A stretch of DNA of 64,000 nucleotides from Franzmannia pantelleriensis (GCF_900102875.1 NZ_FNGH01000001.1:214993-278992), one strand, 5' to 3'; positions 1 to 10,598 are shown, counted from the stretch's first letter. Notes: a model not told the origin generated them from the sequence alone. Numbers and translations: made by a program.

Positions 1-117
1 ATCTTGGCCAGGCGCCCAGAAGGGCGGACAAAAAATAAGGGCACAACAACGCATTTTGCATTGCCCAGAGCCTCAAGAGCTCGGCCTGATAACGAAATCA
101 CGCAGGGAACATCCAAC

Positions 118-447
118 ATGACTACCGATACGATTCTGGACGAGATCCAGGACCTCAATCTGTCCTACCTATTGCTGGTGCAGCGTTTGCTGGGCGAAGA
201 TCGTGCCTCGGCAATGTTTCGCCTCAAGCTCACAGAAGAGATGGCCGAACTGTTGTCGACGCTCTCTGCCAAGCAGCTGAGCAAGCTGTCGCGCACCAAT
301 CAACTGCTGTGCCGTCTGTGTTACGACGATGCCGACCAGTTGCGCAAGCTGACCCACAATCAGCGTGAGCAGGGGCTCTCCCAGACCCATGCGGCACTGC
401 TGATGGCGGCGACGTCGGTGAGTGATGCTGCGCTGCAGGAGGGCTAG
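118..447 (+). CDS. flhD: Flagellar master regulator subunit FlhD
   Basis: FlhD pairs with FlhC to form the FlhD4C2 activator of class II flagellar promoters. The 109-residue protein has the family length and its typical helical opening (EIQDLNLSYLLLVQRLL), followed by RLKLTEEMAELL and the central SKLSRTNQLLCRL segment. The reading frame extends upstream to the window edge, but the ATG at 118 is preceded by AGGGAA at 104-109 with good spacing and gives the canonical N terminus. It ends two bases before flhC, so the two are cotranscribed. The 117 bases upstream hold part of the leader; no promoter can be assigned with confidence there. Confidence 0.96.
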   Translation: MTTDTILDEIQDLNLSYLLLVQRLLGEDRASAMFRLKLTEEMAELLSTLSAKQLSKLSRTNQLLCRLCYDDADQLRKLTHNQREQGLSQTHAALLMAATSVSDAALQEG

Positions 448-449
448 GC

Positions 450-1028
450 ATGGCGGACAAGAGCCTGGTAACTGAAATGCGACAGGTGCAGATGGCCATC
501 GAGCTGATCGAGCTCGGGGCGCGTTTGCAGGTGCTGGAGACCGAGACCGATCTGAGTCGTGCACGCCTGATTCGTCTCTACAAGGAAGTGCGCGGTATGT
601 CGCCGCCCAAGGGCATGCTGCCGTTCTCCACCGACTGGTTCATCACCTGGATGCCCAACGTCCACTCCTCGCTGTTCTATAACATCTATCTGCGCCTCAG
701 GCAGGATCACGGCTGCGAGCGAATGACGGCCTTCGTCAAGGCGTTTCGACTGTATCTCGAGCAGGTTGAGCTGGACGATGCCGAGCCGGTGCTGGGGCTG
801 ACCCGCGCCTGGACGCTGATCCGCTTCTTCGAAAGCGAGATGCTTGAGCTCAATCCCTGTACCAGCTGTGGTGGGTACTTCGTCGCGCACGCCCACACCC
901 CGAGCCACGATTTCGTGTGCGGTATCTGTCAGCCGCCGTCACGTGCCGGCAAGACGCGCAAGCGCCTGGCCGCTGCCAAGGCAGTGACGTCCTCCGAGCA
1001 GAGCAGCGCGATCGCCGCCTCGCCCTGA
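450..1028 (+). CDS. flhC: Flagellar master regulator subunit FlhC
   Basis: FlhC is the DNA-contacting partner of FlhD. At 192 residues it matches the E. coli length, and the four cysteines of the zinc site are all present as CTSC (137-140) and CGIC (157-160), in the same numbering as E. coli FlhC. The segment LYKEVRGMSPPKGMLPFSTD is also typical. It lies 2 bp after flhD and upstream of motA. The FlhDC-mot-che order is as in enteric bacteria, which suggests that this organism uses the FlhDC-FliA hierarchy and not the FleQ type. Confidence 0.97.
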   Translation: MADKSLVTEMRQVQMAIELIELGARLQVLETETDLSRARLIRLYKEVRGMSPPKGMLPFSTDWFITWMPNVHSSLFYNIYLRLRQDHGCERMTAFVKAFRLYLEQVELDDAEPVLGLTRAWTLIRFFESEMLELNPCTSCGGYFVAHAHTPSHDFVCGICQPPSRAGKTRKRLAAAKAVTSSEQSSAIAASP

Positions 1029-1048
1029 ATTTCTGCTGCTTTTCACTC

Positions 1049-1073
1049 GCCCCGCGCCTATCCGGTGCGGGGC
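1049..1073 (+). terminator. GC-rich hairpin after flhC
   Basis: A 10-bp stem (1049-1058 with 1064-1073, one G-U pair) with a 5-base loop sits 20 bp after the flhC stop. No T tract follows, so it may be a weak or Rho-assisted terminator or an mRNA stabiliser. Its place between flhDC and a sigma-28 promoter for motA fits separation of class I from later transcription. Confidence 0.4.
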
Positions 1074-1124
1074 TTCGTGTATCTGAAAGACACTGCCGCA
1101 ACACAAGTTTTTGTCGATTCGCCC

Positions 1125-1151
1125 TCAAGCCAGCGCGGTGAGTGCCGATAA
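1125..1151 (+). promoter_or_regulatory. Sigma-28 (FliA) promoter for motA
   Basis: TCAA at 1125-1128, then 15 bases, then a perfect GCCGATAA at 1144-1151. This matches the FliA consensus (TAAA or TCAA, N15, GCCGATAA). It ends 41 bp before the motA start, so it probably drives motAB-cheAW and the genes after them. Confidence 0.8.
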
Positions 1152-1192
1152 CAGTGTTGAAGCCACCCATGCCGTAGCAAAGGATACCGGTC

Positions 1193-2068
1193 GTGCTGAT
1201 ACCTATTGGATTCTTGATCGTTGCATTTTCCGTATTCGGCGGCTTTGCGCTCGCCGGCGGCCATCTCGGGCCTCTGTACCAGCCCACCGAGATCCTGATG
1301 ATCTGTGGCGCCGCCGTTGGCGCCTTCGTTGCTGCCAATAATGGTAAGGCGATGATTGCCACCCTGCGCACGACCTCCAAGCTCAAGCGCACGGTGAAAT
1401 ACAACAAGGAAACCTACATGGAGTTGATGGCCTTGCAGTACAAGCTGCTGGCCAAGGCGCGTCGCGATGGCATGCTGGCCATCGAGCGCGATATCGACAA
1501 TCCCCAGGAGAGCCCGCTGTTCTCAGAGTATCCGAGAATCCAGGCCGACCCGATGATCATGGGGTTTCTGACGGATTACCTGCGGTTGATGATCAGCGGC
1601 AACATGGATCCACACCAGATCGACGAGCTCATGGAGCATGAGATCGAGGCCTTCGAGCATGAGGCGCACATTCCTGCTGATGCCCTGGCCAAAGTCGGTG
1701 ATGCGCTGCCGGCGTTCGGTATCGTGGCCGCGGTACTCGGGGTCATCAAGGCGTTGAGCTCCGCCGATGCTGGGCCCGATGAAATGGGCTATATGATCGC
1801 CCACGCGCTGGTGGGGACCTTCCTGGGGATCCTGCTCGCCTATGGCTTCGTCAATCCGGTGGCCAGCCGCATCGACCGCCAGGTCAACGAGGCGGTCAAG
1901 ATGCTGCAGTGCATTCGCGTGACGCTGTTGGCCAGCCTGAACGGTTATGCACCGCAGCTGGCAGTCGAGTTCGGGCGCAAGGCGCTGCACACCGCCGAGC
2001 GTCCGACCTTCAATGAGCTCGAGGATCACGTTCGCGCCGCCAAGAGTACCGGTACGGGGGGCGCATGA
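1193..2068 (+). CDS. motA: Flagellar motor stator protein MotA
   Basis: MotA and MotB form the proton-conducting stator. This 291-residue protein follows E. coli MotA closely from its first residues (LIPIGFLIV...FGGFALAGGHLGPLYQP) through a long cytoplasmic loop (ERDIDNPQESPLFSEYPRI) and the third and fourth membrane helices (LPAFGIVAAVLGVIKAL, HALVGTFLGILLAYGF). The start is GTG at 1193, supported by AAGGA about 10 bases upstream and by alignment with the family N terminus. It overlaps motB by 4 bp (ATGA). Transcription is likely from the sigma-28 promoter at 1125-1151. Confidence 0.96.
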   Translation: MLIPIGFLIVAFSVFGGFALAGGHLGPLYQPTEILMICGAAVGAFVAANNGKAMIATLRTTSKLKRTVKYNKETYMELMALQYKLLAKARRDGMLAIERDIDNPQESPLFSEYPRIQADPMIMGFLTDYLRLMISGNMDPHQIDELMEHEIEAFEHEAHIPADALAKVGDALPAFGIVAAVLGVIKALSSADAGPDEMGYMIAHALVGTFLGILLAYGFVNPVASRIDRQVNEAVKMLQCIRVTLLASLNGYAPQLAVEFGRKALHTAERPTFNELEDHVRAAKSTGTGGA

Positions 2069-3006
2069 GCGAGGATCGCCGCCCGATCATCATCAAGCGC
2101 AAGAAGGTCGTTCACGCGCATCACGGGGGTAGTTGGAAGATTGCCCTGGCCGACTTCATGACCGCGATGATGGCGCTGTTTCTGGTGCTGTGGATACTCG
2201 CCACGGCTAGCGAAGAGCAGCTGCAGGGGGTTGCCGAGTATTTCAGCACACCGCTGGCGGTGGCGATTGCCGGGGGCGACCGAACGTCGTCGAGCGACAG
2301 CGCCATCCCCGGTGGTGGCCCTGATCCGATACACGAAGAGGGCGAGCGGATGCGCATCGACATGCGCACTCAGAGCCGCAGCAGCGATGAGATACGGCGC
2401 TTCCGTAATCTTCAGCAGCGCATGGAAACATTGATCGAAGGCGATCCCCAGCTTCGCGAGCTGCGCCGCCAGATTCGCTTCGACATGACGCCTGAGGGGC
2501 TGCGCGTACAGCTTGTGGATACCGAGCAGCGTCCGATGTTCGAGCTTGGCAGCGATACGGTGGCGCCCTATATGCGCAACCTGCTGCGCGCCATTGCGCC
2601 ACTGCTCAACGACATGGACAACCCGCTGAGTCTCAGTGGACATACCGACAGCATTCCCTATTCGGGAGGCTACCGGGGTTACAGCAACTGGGAGCTGTCC
2701 AGCGACCGCGCCAATGCCTCGCGGCGTGAGCTGGTAGCCGGCGGGCTCGATCCCGACAAGTTGCTGCGGGTGGCGGGCATGGGCGATCGCGTCCCGCTGT
2801 CCGATACGGCCCCCGATGACCCGGTCAATCGGCGTATCGCCATCGTGGTGCTCGATGAGCGCTCGGCACAGGCGATTCGCTCCCAGGGCCTTCCGGGCGG
2901 GGGCAGTGTGCCGTCGCCTTCCACCTCGAGGCTCGCGGAAGAGATCGATACCTCGCCGGTCGAGGCCTTCCGTCAGGGGCTCGACGATACGCTGAGCGAC
3001 GACTAG
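2065..3006 (+). CDS. motB: Flagellar motor stator protein MotB
   Basis: MotB anchors the stator to peptidoglycan. The 313-residue protein has a short basic N terminus (KRKKVV), one membrane helix beginning WKIALADFMTAMMALFLVLW with the proton-carrying Asp at residue 30, and a C-terminal OmpA/Pal-like domain (SGHTDSIPYSGGYRGYSNWE, then LSSDRANASRREL). A Ser/Arg-rich stretch lies between the helix and the Pal domain. It is translationally coupled to motA through ATGA and lies 25 bp before cheA. Confidence 0.96.
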   Translation: MSEDRRPIIIKRKKVVHAHHGGSWKIALADFMTAMMALFLVLWILATASEEQLQGVAEYFSTPLAVAIAGGDRTSSSDSAIPGGGPDPIHEEGERMRIDMRTQSRSSDEIRRFRNLQQRMETLIEGDPQLRELRRQIRFDMTPEGLRVQLVDTEQRPMFELGSDTVAPYMRNLLRAIAPLLNDMDNPLSLSGHTDSIPYSGGYRGYSNWELSSDRANASRRELVAGGLDPDKLLRVAGMGDRVPLSDTAPDDPVNRRIAIVVLDERSAQAIRSQGLPGGGSVPSPSTSRLAEEIDTSPVEAFRQGLDDTLSDD

Positions 3007-3031
3007 CGGCTCAATCATTCAGGGAACGCGC

Positions 3032-5137
3032 ATGGATATCACCGACTTTTACGACACGTTTTTCGAAGAGGCCGAAGAGCTTCTCGGCGATATGGAGCGG
3101 CACCTGCTGGAGCTGGATCTCGATGATCCCGACGCCGAGCAGCTCAATGCCATCTTCCGAGCTGCCCACTCGATCAAGGGCGGCGCCGGTACCTTCGGTT
3201 TCGATGTGCTGCAGCACACCACCCACCTGTTCGAGAACATCCTCGATTACACCCGTCGTGGCGAGCTCGCGCTGCGCCGCGACATCGTCGACACCTTTCT
3301 GGAAACCAAGGATATGCTTCACGACCAGCTTGATGCCTACCGCAACGGCGATCAGCCTGACGCCGAGGCCTATGCGCGGATTTGCCAGACCCTGCAGCAG
3401 ATGGCCCGTGAGGAGATAGGCGTCGAGGTCGATGAGGGCGCCCCGGCGCCGGCTGCTCAGCCAGAACCCACCCCGGCGCCCGCCGCTGAGTCGACGCCAG
3501 AGCCTGTTGGGGAAAGCGGTGACCACCTCGAGGTGGCGCTGATCAAGGTCGACCACAAGAACCGCGAGCTGCTGGTCGAGGAGCTGGGCCAACTGGGCGA
3601 GGTGTTGTCACAGCGCAGCGACGGCGAACGCTACCTGGTGACGCTGGATACCAGTGCCAGCGCCGACGATATCGAGGCGGTGATGTGCTTCATCATCGAT
3701 GCCGATCAGGTCGAGGTGCGTTCGTTGCCCGCGCAGCAGCAGGCGGCGCCAGAAACCTTGCCCGCCGCCGCTGAGTCGACTGAGCCGGCCGCGTCGCCCG
3801 CTGCCGACGAGCCGTCGGTACCGGCCGCTGCGGCGCCCAAGGATGCACCTGCCAAGGCGCCGAGTAGCAAGCCCAAGGCCAAGGCGGCCGCCGGTGAGTC
3901 GACGTCGATTCGCGTACCTGTCGACAAGGTCGACCAGATCATCAACCTGGTGGGTGAGCTGATCATCACCCAGTCGATGCTCGACCAGACCGCTAGTGAG
4001 CTCGACGGCGTGGCGCACGGGGCGATGGTCAATGGCATGAATTTGCTGCAGCGCAATGCGCGGGATCTTCAGGAAGCCGTGATGTCGATCCGTATGGTGC
4101 CCATGGACTATGTGTTCAGCCGTTTTCCAAGACTGGTACGTGATCTGACCGCCAAGCTCGACAAGGACGTGGAGTTGGTTACCGAGGGCAAGTCCACCGA
4201 ACTCGACAAGAGTCTTACCGAGCGCATCATCGACCCGCTGACGCACCTGGTGCGCAATAGCCTAGACCACGGCATCGAGACCCCCGACAAGCGCGAGGCC
4301 GCCGGCAAGCCACGCACCGGCCGGTTGACCCTTTCGGCACAGCATCAGGGCGGCAACATCCTGATCGAGGTGATCGATGACGGTGCCGGCCTCAACCGTG
4401 AAAAGCTACTGACCAAGGCCCGTGACAACGGCCTCAGCGTGTCGGATAGCATGAGCGACGATGAGGTGTGGCAGCTGATCTTCGCGCCCGGCTTTTCCAC
4501 CGCCCAGGAGGTCAGTGATGTCTCCGGGCGCGGTGTGGGCATGGACGTGGTAAAGCGCAATATCCAGGGCATGGGGGGGCACGTCGAGATTCTGTCGCGC
4601 CCCGGCGAGGGGACTACCACGCGTATCGTCTTGCCGCTGACGCTGGCGATACTCGACGGCATGTCGATCAAGGTCGGTAATGAGATATTCATCCTGCCGC
4701 TGGGGGCGGTGCTGGAGTCGCTGCAGCCCACCGAGGAGGAGCTGTATGCCATGGCCGGCGATGACGTCCTGCTCAAGGTGCGCGATGAGTACCTGCCGGT
4801 GATCGCCGTGCACGAAGTGTTCGACGTCGAGAATGCATGCACCAAGTACACCGATTCGATTGCGGTGATCGTGCAGGGAGAAGGACGCCGATATGCGCTG
4901 CTGGTGGATGACCTGATTGGTCAGCAGCAGGTGGTGGTCAAGAATCTCGAAACCAACTATCGCAAGGTCTCCGGCGTATCGGCCGCGACCATTCTCGGTG
5001 ATGGCAGTGTCGCGCTGATCCTCGACATCGCCGACATGCACCGCCTGAGCCGAATCAAGAAAGAGGCACGTCACGCCTCGCGTCTTCCCTCGGGCGTCAA
5101 CGCGCCCGTGCCTTTCAAGGAGGTAGAACCGTCATGA
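3032..5137 (+). CDS. cheA: Chemotaxis histidine kinase CheA
   Basis: CheA autophosphorylates in the receptor array and passes phosphate to CheY and CheB. The 701-residue protein shows P1 with the phosphorylated His46 ([13 protein letters not shown]), an Ala/Pro-rich linker, a P2-like CheY-binding segment around residues 165-235, a second Ala/Pro/Lys linker, P3, the P4 kinase boxes ([32 protein letters not shown]) and a CheW-like P5 ending near residue 680. ATG at 3032 follows AGGGAA. The stop overlaps the cheW start in ATGA. The layout is that of enteric CheA with longer flexible linkers. Confidence 0.97.
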   Translation: MDITDFYDTFFEEAEELLGDMERHLLELDLDDPDAEQLNAIFRAAHSIKGGAGTFGFDVLQHTTHLFENILDYTRRGELALRRDIVDTFLETKDMLHDQLDAYRNGDQPDAEAYARICQTLQQMAREEIGVEVDEGAPAPAAQPEPTPAPAAESTPEPVGESGDHLEVALIKVDHKNRELLVEELGQLGEVLSQRSDGERYLVTLDTSASADDIEAVMCFIIDADQVEVRSLPAQQQAAPETLPAAAESTEPAASPAADEPSVPAAAAPKDAPAKAPSSKPKAKAAAGESTSIRVPVDKVDQIINLVGELIITQSMLDQTASELDGVAHGAMVNGMNLLQRNARDLQEAVMSIRMVPMDYVFSRFPRLVRDLTAKLDKDVELVTEGKSTELDKSLTERIIDPLTHLVRNSLDHGIETPDKREAAGKPRTGRLTLSAQHQGGNILIEVIDDGAGLNREKLLTKARDNGLSVSDSMSDDEVWQLIFAPGFSTAQEVSDVSGRGVGMDVVKRNIQGMGGHVEILSRPGEGTTTRIVLPLTLAILDGMSIKVGNEIFILPLGAVLESLQPTEEELYAMAGDDVLLKVRDEYLPVIAVHEVFDVENACTKYTDSIAVIVQGEGRRYALLVDDLIGQQQVVVKNLETNYRKVSGVSAATILGDGSVALILDIADMHRLSRIKKEARHASRLPSGVNAPVPFKEVEPS

Positions 5138-5631
5138 CCAGCAAACTCAATGCCGCCAACGCCGCTGCGGTCGACGCGCATAGCCGTGAATTCCTGGTGT
5201 TCTCGCTGGGCGAGGAGGAGTACGCGGTGGATATCCTCAAGGTGCAGGAGATCCGCGGCTACGAAAACGTCACGCGTATCGCCAACGCGCCGGACTTCAT
5301 CAAGGGGGTCACCAACCTGCGTGGTGTGATCGTGCCGATCGTCGACCTGCGGATCAAGTTCCACCTCGACAAGGTCGAGTATGGCGGCCAGACCGTGGTG
5401 ATCGTGGTCAATGTCGGCGAGCGCATCGTGGGCATCGTGGTCGACGGGGTGTCCGATGTGATGAGCCTGACCCCGGAGCAGATCAAACCGGCCCCCGAGT
5501 TCGGCGTCACCCTGTCATCGGATTATCTGAGTGGCTTGGGCAGCCTAGAGGATCGCATGCTGGTGCTGGTCGATATCGAGAAACTGCTGACGAGCGAGGA
5601 GATGGCGCTGGTCGATCACGTCGCCGAATAA
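5134..5631 (+). CDS. cheW: Chemotaxis coupling protein CheW
   Basis: CheW links chemoreceptors to CheA. The 165-residue protein is a single CheW domain: [20 protein letters not shown] near the start, then [16 protein letters not shown] and [14 protein letters not shown] strong AAGGAGG lies upstream and the start overlaps the cheA stop (ATGA), so the two are translationally coupled. About 146 bp separate it from the first chemoreceptor gene. No sigma-28 match was found in that gap, so readthrough from upstream is likely. Confidence 0.97.
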   Translation: MTSKLNAANAAAVDAHSREFLVFSLGEEEYAVDILKVQEIRGYENVTRIANAPDFIKGVTNLRGVIVPIVDLRIKFHLDKVEYGGQTVVIVVNVGERIVGIVVDGVSDVMSLTPEQIKPAPEFGVTLSSDYLSGLGSLEDRMLVLVDIEKLLTSEEMALVDHVAE

Positions 5632-5777
5632 GGGGCGAGAATCGGCCATCGCCATGCCGTCATAACGATAATAATTGTCAGCCCTACGACCTTGGGGTAC
5701 CGCACAGCCCTTCGTGATGCTGTAGCGGACAATTTCTTGGCGAAGCGGTGTTTTCGCCACCTTGAGAGAGACAACTT

Positions 5778-7463
5778 GTGAAGCTTCTGGACAACATGAC
5801 GGTGCGGGTGAGCTGGGGACTGGTGCTGGCCGTGTTCGCGGTGTTGATCGGTGTGCTCAGCGCACTGGGACTGTATGCCGTGAACCATGGGCAAGGCGCG
5901 ATGGCGACCTTCAATCAGGTCAACGTCGATCAGCAGTCGACACTCAATCGTGCCAACTCTCAGCTACTCTCGACACGCCTGGCGCTGGCCAATGTAGGCG
6001 ATGCATTGGAATTCGCCTCCGGCCGTCGGGAGACCGACACGGCTCTCGAACGAGCACAAGGGATGGCGGTCGAGCTCGACCGTGTCGATGCCGTGTTCGA
6101 GGAGTTTCTGGCACTGCCAGCGCGTGAGCAACATGTGCCGTTGATCGAAAATGTCGCGTCCAGCTATCGGACTCTGATGGAGGACGCTCTGCGTCCCCAG
6201 CAAGCGGCATTAGCCGCCAATGATGTCTCGAGCTATCTCGATCTACAGGCGGACGCCAACCGTCTGACCGAGGGCTTCTATAGCGATTCGGTAGCGTTTT
6301 TCCATACCGCGGAAGCGGAGGGAGCGTCGCTCTACGAAGGTTTCTATCGGGTCGCCGACCTGGTCCAGTACGCGATCATCGCCGCGCTGCTTGTCTCGGC
6401 AGTGACCATCGGGATCGTGCTGTGGGGCGTGACCGTCAATGTGATTCGTCCGCTCAAGCGGGTGGTAGAGCACTTCGAGCAAATGGCCAAGGGCGACCTG
6501 TCGGCGGCCATCGAGCAACGTGGCAACAACGAGATAGGTCAGCTGTTCGCCTCGCTCAAACACATGCAGGAAGGGCTTTCGAGCACGGTCAGCAGCGTGC
6601 GCAGCAGCAGCCAGTCTATCTTCAGCGGCGCCCAGGAGATTGCGCAGGGCAATAGCGATCTTTCCGCGCGCACCGAACAGCAGGCTGCCTCCATCGAGGA
6701 GACCGCCTCGAGCATGGAGCAGCTCACTTCAACGGTGGGGCAGAACGCCGATAACGCCCGCCAGGCCAGCCAGTTGGCCACTACCGCATCGCAGACCGCC
6801 AGCCGCGGCGGCGAGGTGGTGGGCGATGTGGTCAGCACCATGCGTGAGATCAGTGAGAGCTCGCACAAGGTCACCGAGATCATCAAGGTGATCGACTCGA
6901 TCGCCTTCCAGACCAATATTCTGGCGCTCAACGCCTCGGTAGAGGCGGCGCGTGCCGGTGAGCAGGGTCGCGGCTTCGCCGTGGTCGCCGGCGAGGTGCG
7001 CAACCTGGCCGGGCGCAGCGGCGAGGCGGCGAGTGAGATACGCACGCTGATCGAGGCCTCGGTGAGCAAGGTCGATGCCGGTACCACTCTGGTGGATCAG
7101 GCTGGCAAGACCATGGCTGAGATCGTCGATTCGGTGCAGAAGGTGACCGACATCATGGATGAGATCGCCTCGGCTTCCCAGGAGCAGAGTAACGGCATCG
7201 GCCAGGTTAACCAGGCCATCACCCAACTCGATCAGGTAACCCAGCAGAACGCCACGCTGGTGCAACAGGCGGCCAGCGCTGCCAGCGACCTCGAGCTCGA
7301 GTCGAGCCGGTTGCGTGAGGCCGTGTCGGCCTTCCGACTGGCTCAGGCGGCGGAACAGGCCAATGTCGCGCGCTTGGAGGGGGCGCGTGTGGCGCCCGAA
7401 GGACGTTCGCTACCGCCACGGGCTGCCAGTCGCCACGCAGAAGCCGAGTGGGAAACCTTTTAA
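5778..7463 (+). CDS. Methyl-accepting chemotaxis protein (Tsr/Tar type)
   Basis: This is a transmembrane chemoreceptor of 561 residues. It has an N-terminal helix (about residues 8-35), a periplasmic four-helix-bundle-like sensor, a second helix (about 195-220), a HAMP region ([20 protein letters not shown]) and a methylation and signalling domain with the hairpin tip [20 protein letters not shown]. The C terminus EWETF is a CheR/CheB tether pentapeptide like E. coli NWETF. The start is GTG at 5778; ATG at 5796 is an alternative. The ligand cannot be told from sequence. Confidence 0.93.
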   Translation: MKLLDNMTVRVSWGLVLAVFAVLIGVLSALGLYAVNHGQGAMATFNQVNVDQQSTLNRANSQLLSTRLALANVGDALEFASGRRETDTALERAQGMAVELDRVDAVFEEFLALPAREQHVPLIENVASSYRTLMEDALRPQQAALAANDVSSYLDLQADANRLTEGFYSDSVAFFHTAEAEGASLYEGFYRVADLVQYAIIAALLVSAVTIGIVLWGVTVNVIRPLKRVVEHFEQMAKGDLSAAIEQRGNNEIGQLFASLKHMQEGLSSTVSSVRSSSQSIFSGAQEIAQGNSDLSARTEQQAASIEETASSMEQLTSTVGQNADNARQASQLATTASQTASRGGEVVGDVVSTMREISESSHKVTEIIKVIDSIAFQTNILALNASVEAARAGEQGRGFAVVAGEVRNLAGRSGEAASEIRTLIEASVSKVDAGTTLVDQAGKTMAEIVDSVQKVTDIMDEIASASQEQSNGIGQVNQAITQLDQVTQQNATLVQQAASAASDLELESSRLREAVSAFRLAQAAEQANVARLEGARVAPEGRSLPPRAASRHAEAEWETF

Positions 7464-7506
7464 GCAACGCCATCCAACATCGTCGTGGCAATTCCGGGGG
7501 AATAGA

Positions 7507-9711
7507 ATGAAAAATAATCAGCCAATTACGCAGCGTGAGTATGTGCTCGACGATGAGCACTTCCTGATTTCGCGCACTGACCTCAAGGGCCGAATCACCT
7601 ACGCCAACCCGGCCTTTATCGAGGTCAGCGGTTTCACTCATGAAGAGCTGATCGGTGCCCCGCACAACCTGGTGCGTCATCCGGACATGCCGCCCGAGGC
7701 CTTCGCCAACCTGTGGCAGACCCTGCAAAGCGGTGAAACCTGGCGCGGGCTGGTCAAGAACCGGCGCAAGGATGGCGATCACTACTGGGTCGATGCCAAC
7801 GTCACGCCGATTGTCGAGAACGGCCAGGTGGCCGGCTATACCTCTGTGCGCATCAAGGCCGATCGAGAGGCCATCGACAGCGCCGAGGCGGCCTACCGGC
7901 AGATGCGTGAGGGCCAGGGCAAGCACTTGACCCTGGAGCGCGGCAAGCTGAGGCGGCGCGGTCTCGCAGGCGTCGCATCGCGGGTCAACTTGCGCACCTT
8001 GCGTGCGCGCATGACCAGCATGGTCGTGGCAGCGGTGGCGCTGCTGGTGGTCAGTGGCGGCCTGGGTCTATACGGGCTGCAGGCCTCCGGTGAACGCTTG
8101 CAGACATTGAATCGTGACGGCCTCGAGGATGTCGCGCGTCTGCAGCAGGTCGATCAGCTGCTGACCCAGGGGCGACAGGGCATGGATCGGCCGATCAGTA
8201 ATGCCATGAGTGCCGACGTAGAGGCCGCACGCCGTGACACCGAGGCGGTGGTCGATCGTATCCGCGAGATCTGGGGGGAGTTTACCGCGCGTGAGATCAA
8301 CCAGACCCCGGAGGTCGCCGAGTTCGGCGAACAGCTCGAGCACGTCATGCAGGACGGTCTGATCATGTCGGTGCACTACCTGGAAGAGCGCGACTACTAT
8401 CAGGCCTACACCGCCCATAACGACATCAGCAGCGACATTGGCCAGGAACTGGCCAAGGACATCAATGCGCTGATCGCCGACAAGCAAGCCGACGCTCAGG
8501 CGCTGGCTGCCGATGCCGAGGCCGGTCAGCAGATGATGTTGATGGCCCAGGCTGGGGTGCTGCTGGCAGGCCTGCTGCTGCTGATCGGCATGGGCGTGAT
8601 GACTATTCGTGCGGTGGTCAGGCCGCTGCGTGAAGCAATGAACTTCACGCTGCAGATCGCTGGCGGCAACCTCGCCGCCGAGGTGCCTGCGCGGCGCAAT
8701 GATGAGGTGGGTCGCTTGATAGGCTCGCTCGATACCATGCGCAAGAGTCTCGGGAGCATCGTCGGTGACGTCAATCAGGGCGTAACGGTAGTGACGCCGG
8801 CGGCGCGCGATATTGCCAGCGGCAACGAGGATCTGTCGTCACGCACCGAGCAGCAAGCCGCGTCGCTCCAGCAGACCGCGTCGAGCATGGAAGAGATGAC
8901 CGCCACGGTTCGCCAGAATGCCGACAATGCCCGTCAGGCCAGCGGCCTGGCGGTGGAGAACGCCAACAGCGTGCGCAGCACCGGCGAGGTGATGAACGAT
9001 GTGGTCGAGACCATGCAGCGCATCACCGAGAGTTCGCGCAAGATGAGCGAGATCATCGGCGTGATCGACTCGATCGCCTTCCAGACCAATATTCTGGCCC
9101 TCAACGCCTCGGTGGAGGCGGCGCGTGCCGGTGAGCAGGGCCGCGGCTTCGCGGTGGTGGCCGGCGAAGTGCGCAGCCTGGCCGGGCGCAGCGCCGACGC
9201 CGCAAAGGAAATTCGTCAGCTAATCGACGGCTCCAATGCCGAGATCGACAGCGGTGCCAAGCTGGTCAAGCGCGCCGAGACGTCGATCGGCGAGGTGGTG
9301 TCTTCGGCCACCCGGGTCAACGACATCATGGGGGAGATCACTGCAGCGTCGGAAGAGCAGAGCGGTGGGATCACCCAGATCAACCAGGCCATCGCCCAGA
9401 TGGACGAAGTGACTCAGCAGAACGCCGCGCGGGTGCAGGCCTCGGCACGCGCTGCCTCTGAGCTCGAGAGCCAGGCACTGATGCTGTCCAACGCAGTGGC
9501 CGCCTTCCGTCTGCGTGGCGCGGGCATGGAAGAGGTCAAACGCGCCGAAGCCGCGATCGCCTCGCTACAGCATCAGGAGCAGCGCGTCGAGGCGCGTGAG
9601 GAGCGCGTCCAGCGTCGTGTGGAACGCATCGATGATGGTCAAGCGGACCAGCGTCAGGCGGCCACCAAATCTTCGCAGCCAGTGACCGCCGATGAGTGGG
9701 AGGAGTTTTGA
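7507..9711 (+). CDS. PAS-domain chemoreceptor, Aer-like with periplasmic domain
   Basis: This 734-residue receptor starts with a PAS domain (about residues 15-115) of the Aer kind: ITYANPAFIEVSGFTHEELI, then NLVRHPDMPPEAF, which suggests FAD-based redox or oxygen sensing. Two membrane helices (about residues 175-200 and 345-370) then flank a roughly 150-residue periplasmic segment, unlike E. coli Aer, which has only a membrane anchor. HAMP and a standard signalling domain follow. The C terminus EWEEF is a CheR-tether pentapeptide that E. coli Aer lacks. ATG at 7507 is preceded by GGGGGAA; the frame stays open upstream but without family similarity. The stop overlaps the likely cheR start. Confidence 0.92.
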   Translation: MKNNQPITQREYVLDDEHFLISRTDLKGRITYANPAFIEVSGFTHEELIGAPHNLVRHPDMPPEAFANLWQTLQSGETWRGLVKNRRKDGDHYWVDANVTPIVENGQVAGYTSVRIKADREAIDSAEAAYRQMREGQGKHLTLERGKLRRRGLAGVASRVNLRTLRARMTSMVVAAVALLVVSGGLGLYGLQASGERLQTLNRDGLEDVARLQQVDQLLTQGRQGMDRPISNAMSADVEAARRDTEAVVDRIREIWGEFTAREINQTPEVAEFGEQLEHVMQDGLIMSVHYLEERDYYQAYTAHNDISSDIGQELAKDINALIADKQADAQALAADAEAGQQMMLMAQAGVLLAGLLLLIGMGVMTIRAVVRPLREAMNFTLQIAGGNLAAEVPARRNDEVGRLIGSLDTMRKSLGSIVGDVNQGVTVVTPAARDIASGNEDLSSRTEQQAASLQQTASSMEEMTATVRQNADNARQASGLAVENANSVRSTGEVMNDVVETMQRITESSRKMSEIIGVIDSIAFQTNILALNASVEAARAGEQGRGFAVVAGEVRSLAGRSADAAKEIRQLIDGSNAEIDSGAKLVKRAETSIGEVVSSATRVNDIMGEITAASEEQSGGITQINQAIAQMDEVTQQNAARVQASARAASELESQALMLSNAVAAFRLRGAGMEEVKRAEAAIASLQHQEQRVEAREERVQRRVERIDDGQADQRQAATKSSQPVTADEWEEF

Positions 9712-10589
9712 GCAGACTGCCGCCGGGACAGGAGGCCAGCGGATCCGGCTGGTCCTCTAGTAGTAGCCTGCTGGAGCGCGATCTCGAGTTGACCGATGGT
9801 GACTTCACGCGCATCCGGCAGCTGATCTACGAGCGTGCCGGCATCGTGCTGGCCGAGCACAAGCGCGAGATGGTCTATAGCCGCCTCGCCAAGCGTCTGC
9901 GCCACCACGGCCTGACCCGCTTCAGCGACTATCTGGCGCGGCTCGAACGTCAGCCGGCGGCCAAGGAGTGGGAGGCTTTCACCAATGCCTTGACCACTAA
10001 CCTGACCGCCTTCTTTCGCGAGGCCCATCACTTTCCGCTGCTGGCCGAGCACGTGGCGCGGCAGAGCGGTCCGGTGCGGGTGTGGAGTGCGGCCGCGTCG
10101 ACCGGCGAGGAGCCCTATTCGCTGGCCATGTGCCTGACCGAGGCCCTTGGGCCTCGGGCCAAGGAGGCGCGAGTGGTAGCGACCGACATCGACACCGACG
10201 CACTGGCCCACGCTCGCGCCGGCATCTACCCCATGGAGCAGGTACGCAAGCTCGATGAGGCGCGGGTCAAGCGCTTTTTCCTCAAGGGCGGCGGCGAGCG
10301 CATCGGGCTGGCCAAGGTGCGTCCCGAGCTGACCGAGATGGTCGAGTTCGAGTCGCTCAACCTGCTGGCACCGAACTGGGCGATTAAGGGACCTTTCGAT
10401 GCGATCTTCTGCCGCAATGTGATGATCTATTTCGACAAGGCGACCCAGGCCAAGATTCTGGCGCGCTTTGCGCCGTTGCTGAAGCCCGACGGGCTGCTGT
10501 TCGCCGGTCACTCCGAGAACTTCTCCTATATCAGCGAGGCGTTTCGGCTGCGTGGCCAGACCGTTTATGTCCTCAGCCCAAAACGTTGA
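9708..10589 (+). CDS. cheR: Chemotaxis methyltransferase CheR
   Basis: CheR methylates receptor glutamates using S-adenosylmethionine. Conserved features are the N-terminal helical domain (LTDGDFTRIRQLIYERAGI), the SAM loop (SAAASTGEEPYSLAM), the acidic ATDIDTDALAHARAGIY segment and FCRNVMIYFD. No ATG lies before the conserved domain. TTG at 9708 overlaps the preceding stop (TTGA) and follows GGAGG at 9699-9703, which makes it the best start (293 residues). GTG at 9696 is the alternative. The W-x-x-F ends of all three local receptors are its expected docking sites. Confidence 0.93.
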   Translation: MSRLPPGQEASGSGWSSSSSLLERDLELTDGDFTRIRQLIYERAGIVLAEHKREMVYSRLAKRLRHHGLTRFSDYLARLERQPAAKEWEAFTNALTTNLTAFFREAHHFPLLAEHVARQSGPVRVWSAAASTGEEPYSLAMCLTEALGPRAKEARVVATDIDTDALAHARAGIYPMEQVRKLDEARVKRFFLKGGGERIGLAKVRPELTEMVEFESLNLLAPNWAIKGPFDAIFCRNVMIYFDKATQAKILARFAPLLKPDGLLFAGHSENFSYISEAFRLRGQTVYVLSPKR

Positions 10590-10598
10590 GCGTACCGC

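Noticed and set aside
2026-3018. Minus-strand open frame opposite motB, with others opposite cheA, rhlE, pqiA and cioB
   Set aside because: All are fully antisense to well-supported genes and show only low-complexity His/Gln/Ala/Arg composition.
5641-5777. Possible sigma-28 promoter before the first receptor gene
   Set aside because: Partial -10 matches (for example near 5664 and 5725) have no -35 at 15-base spacing.
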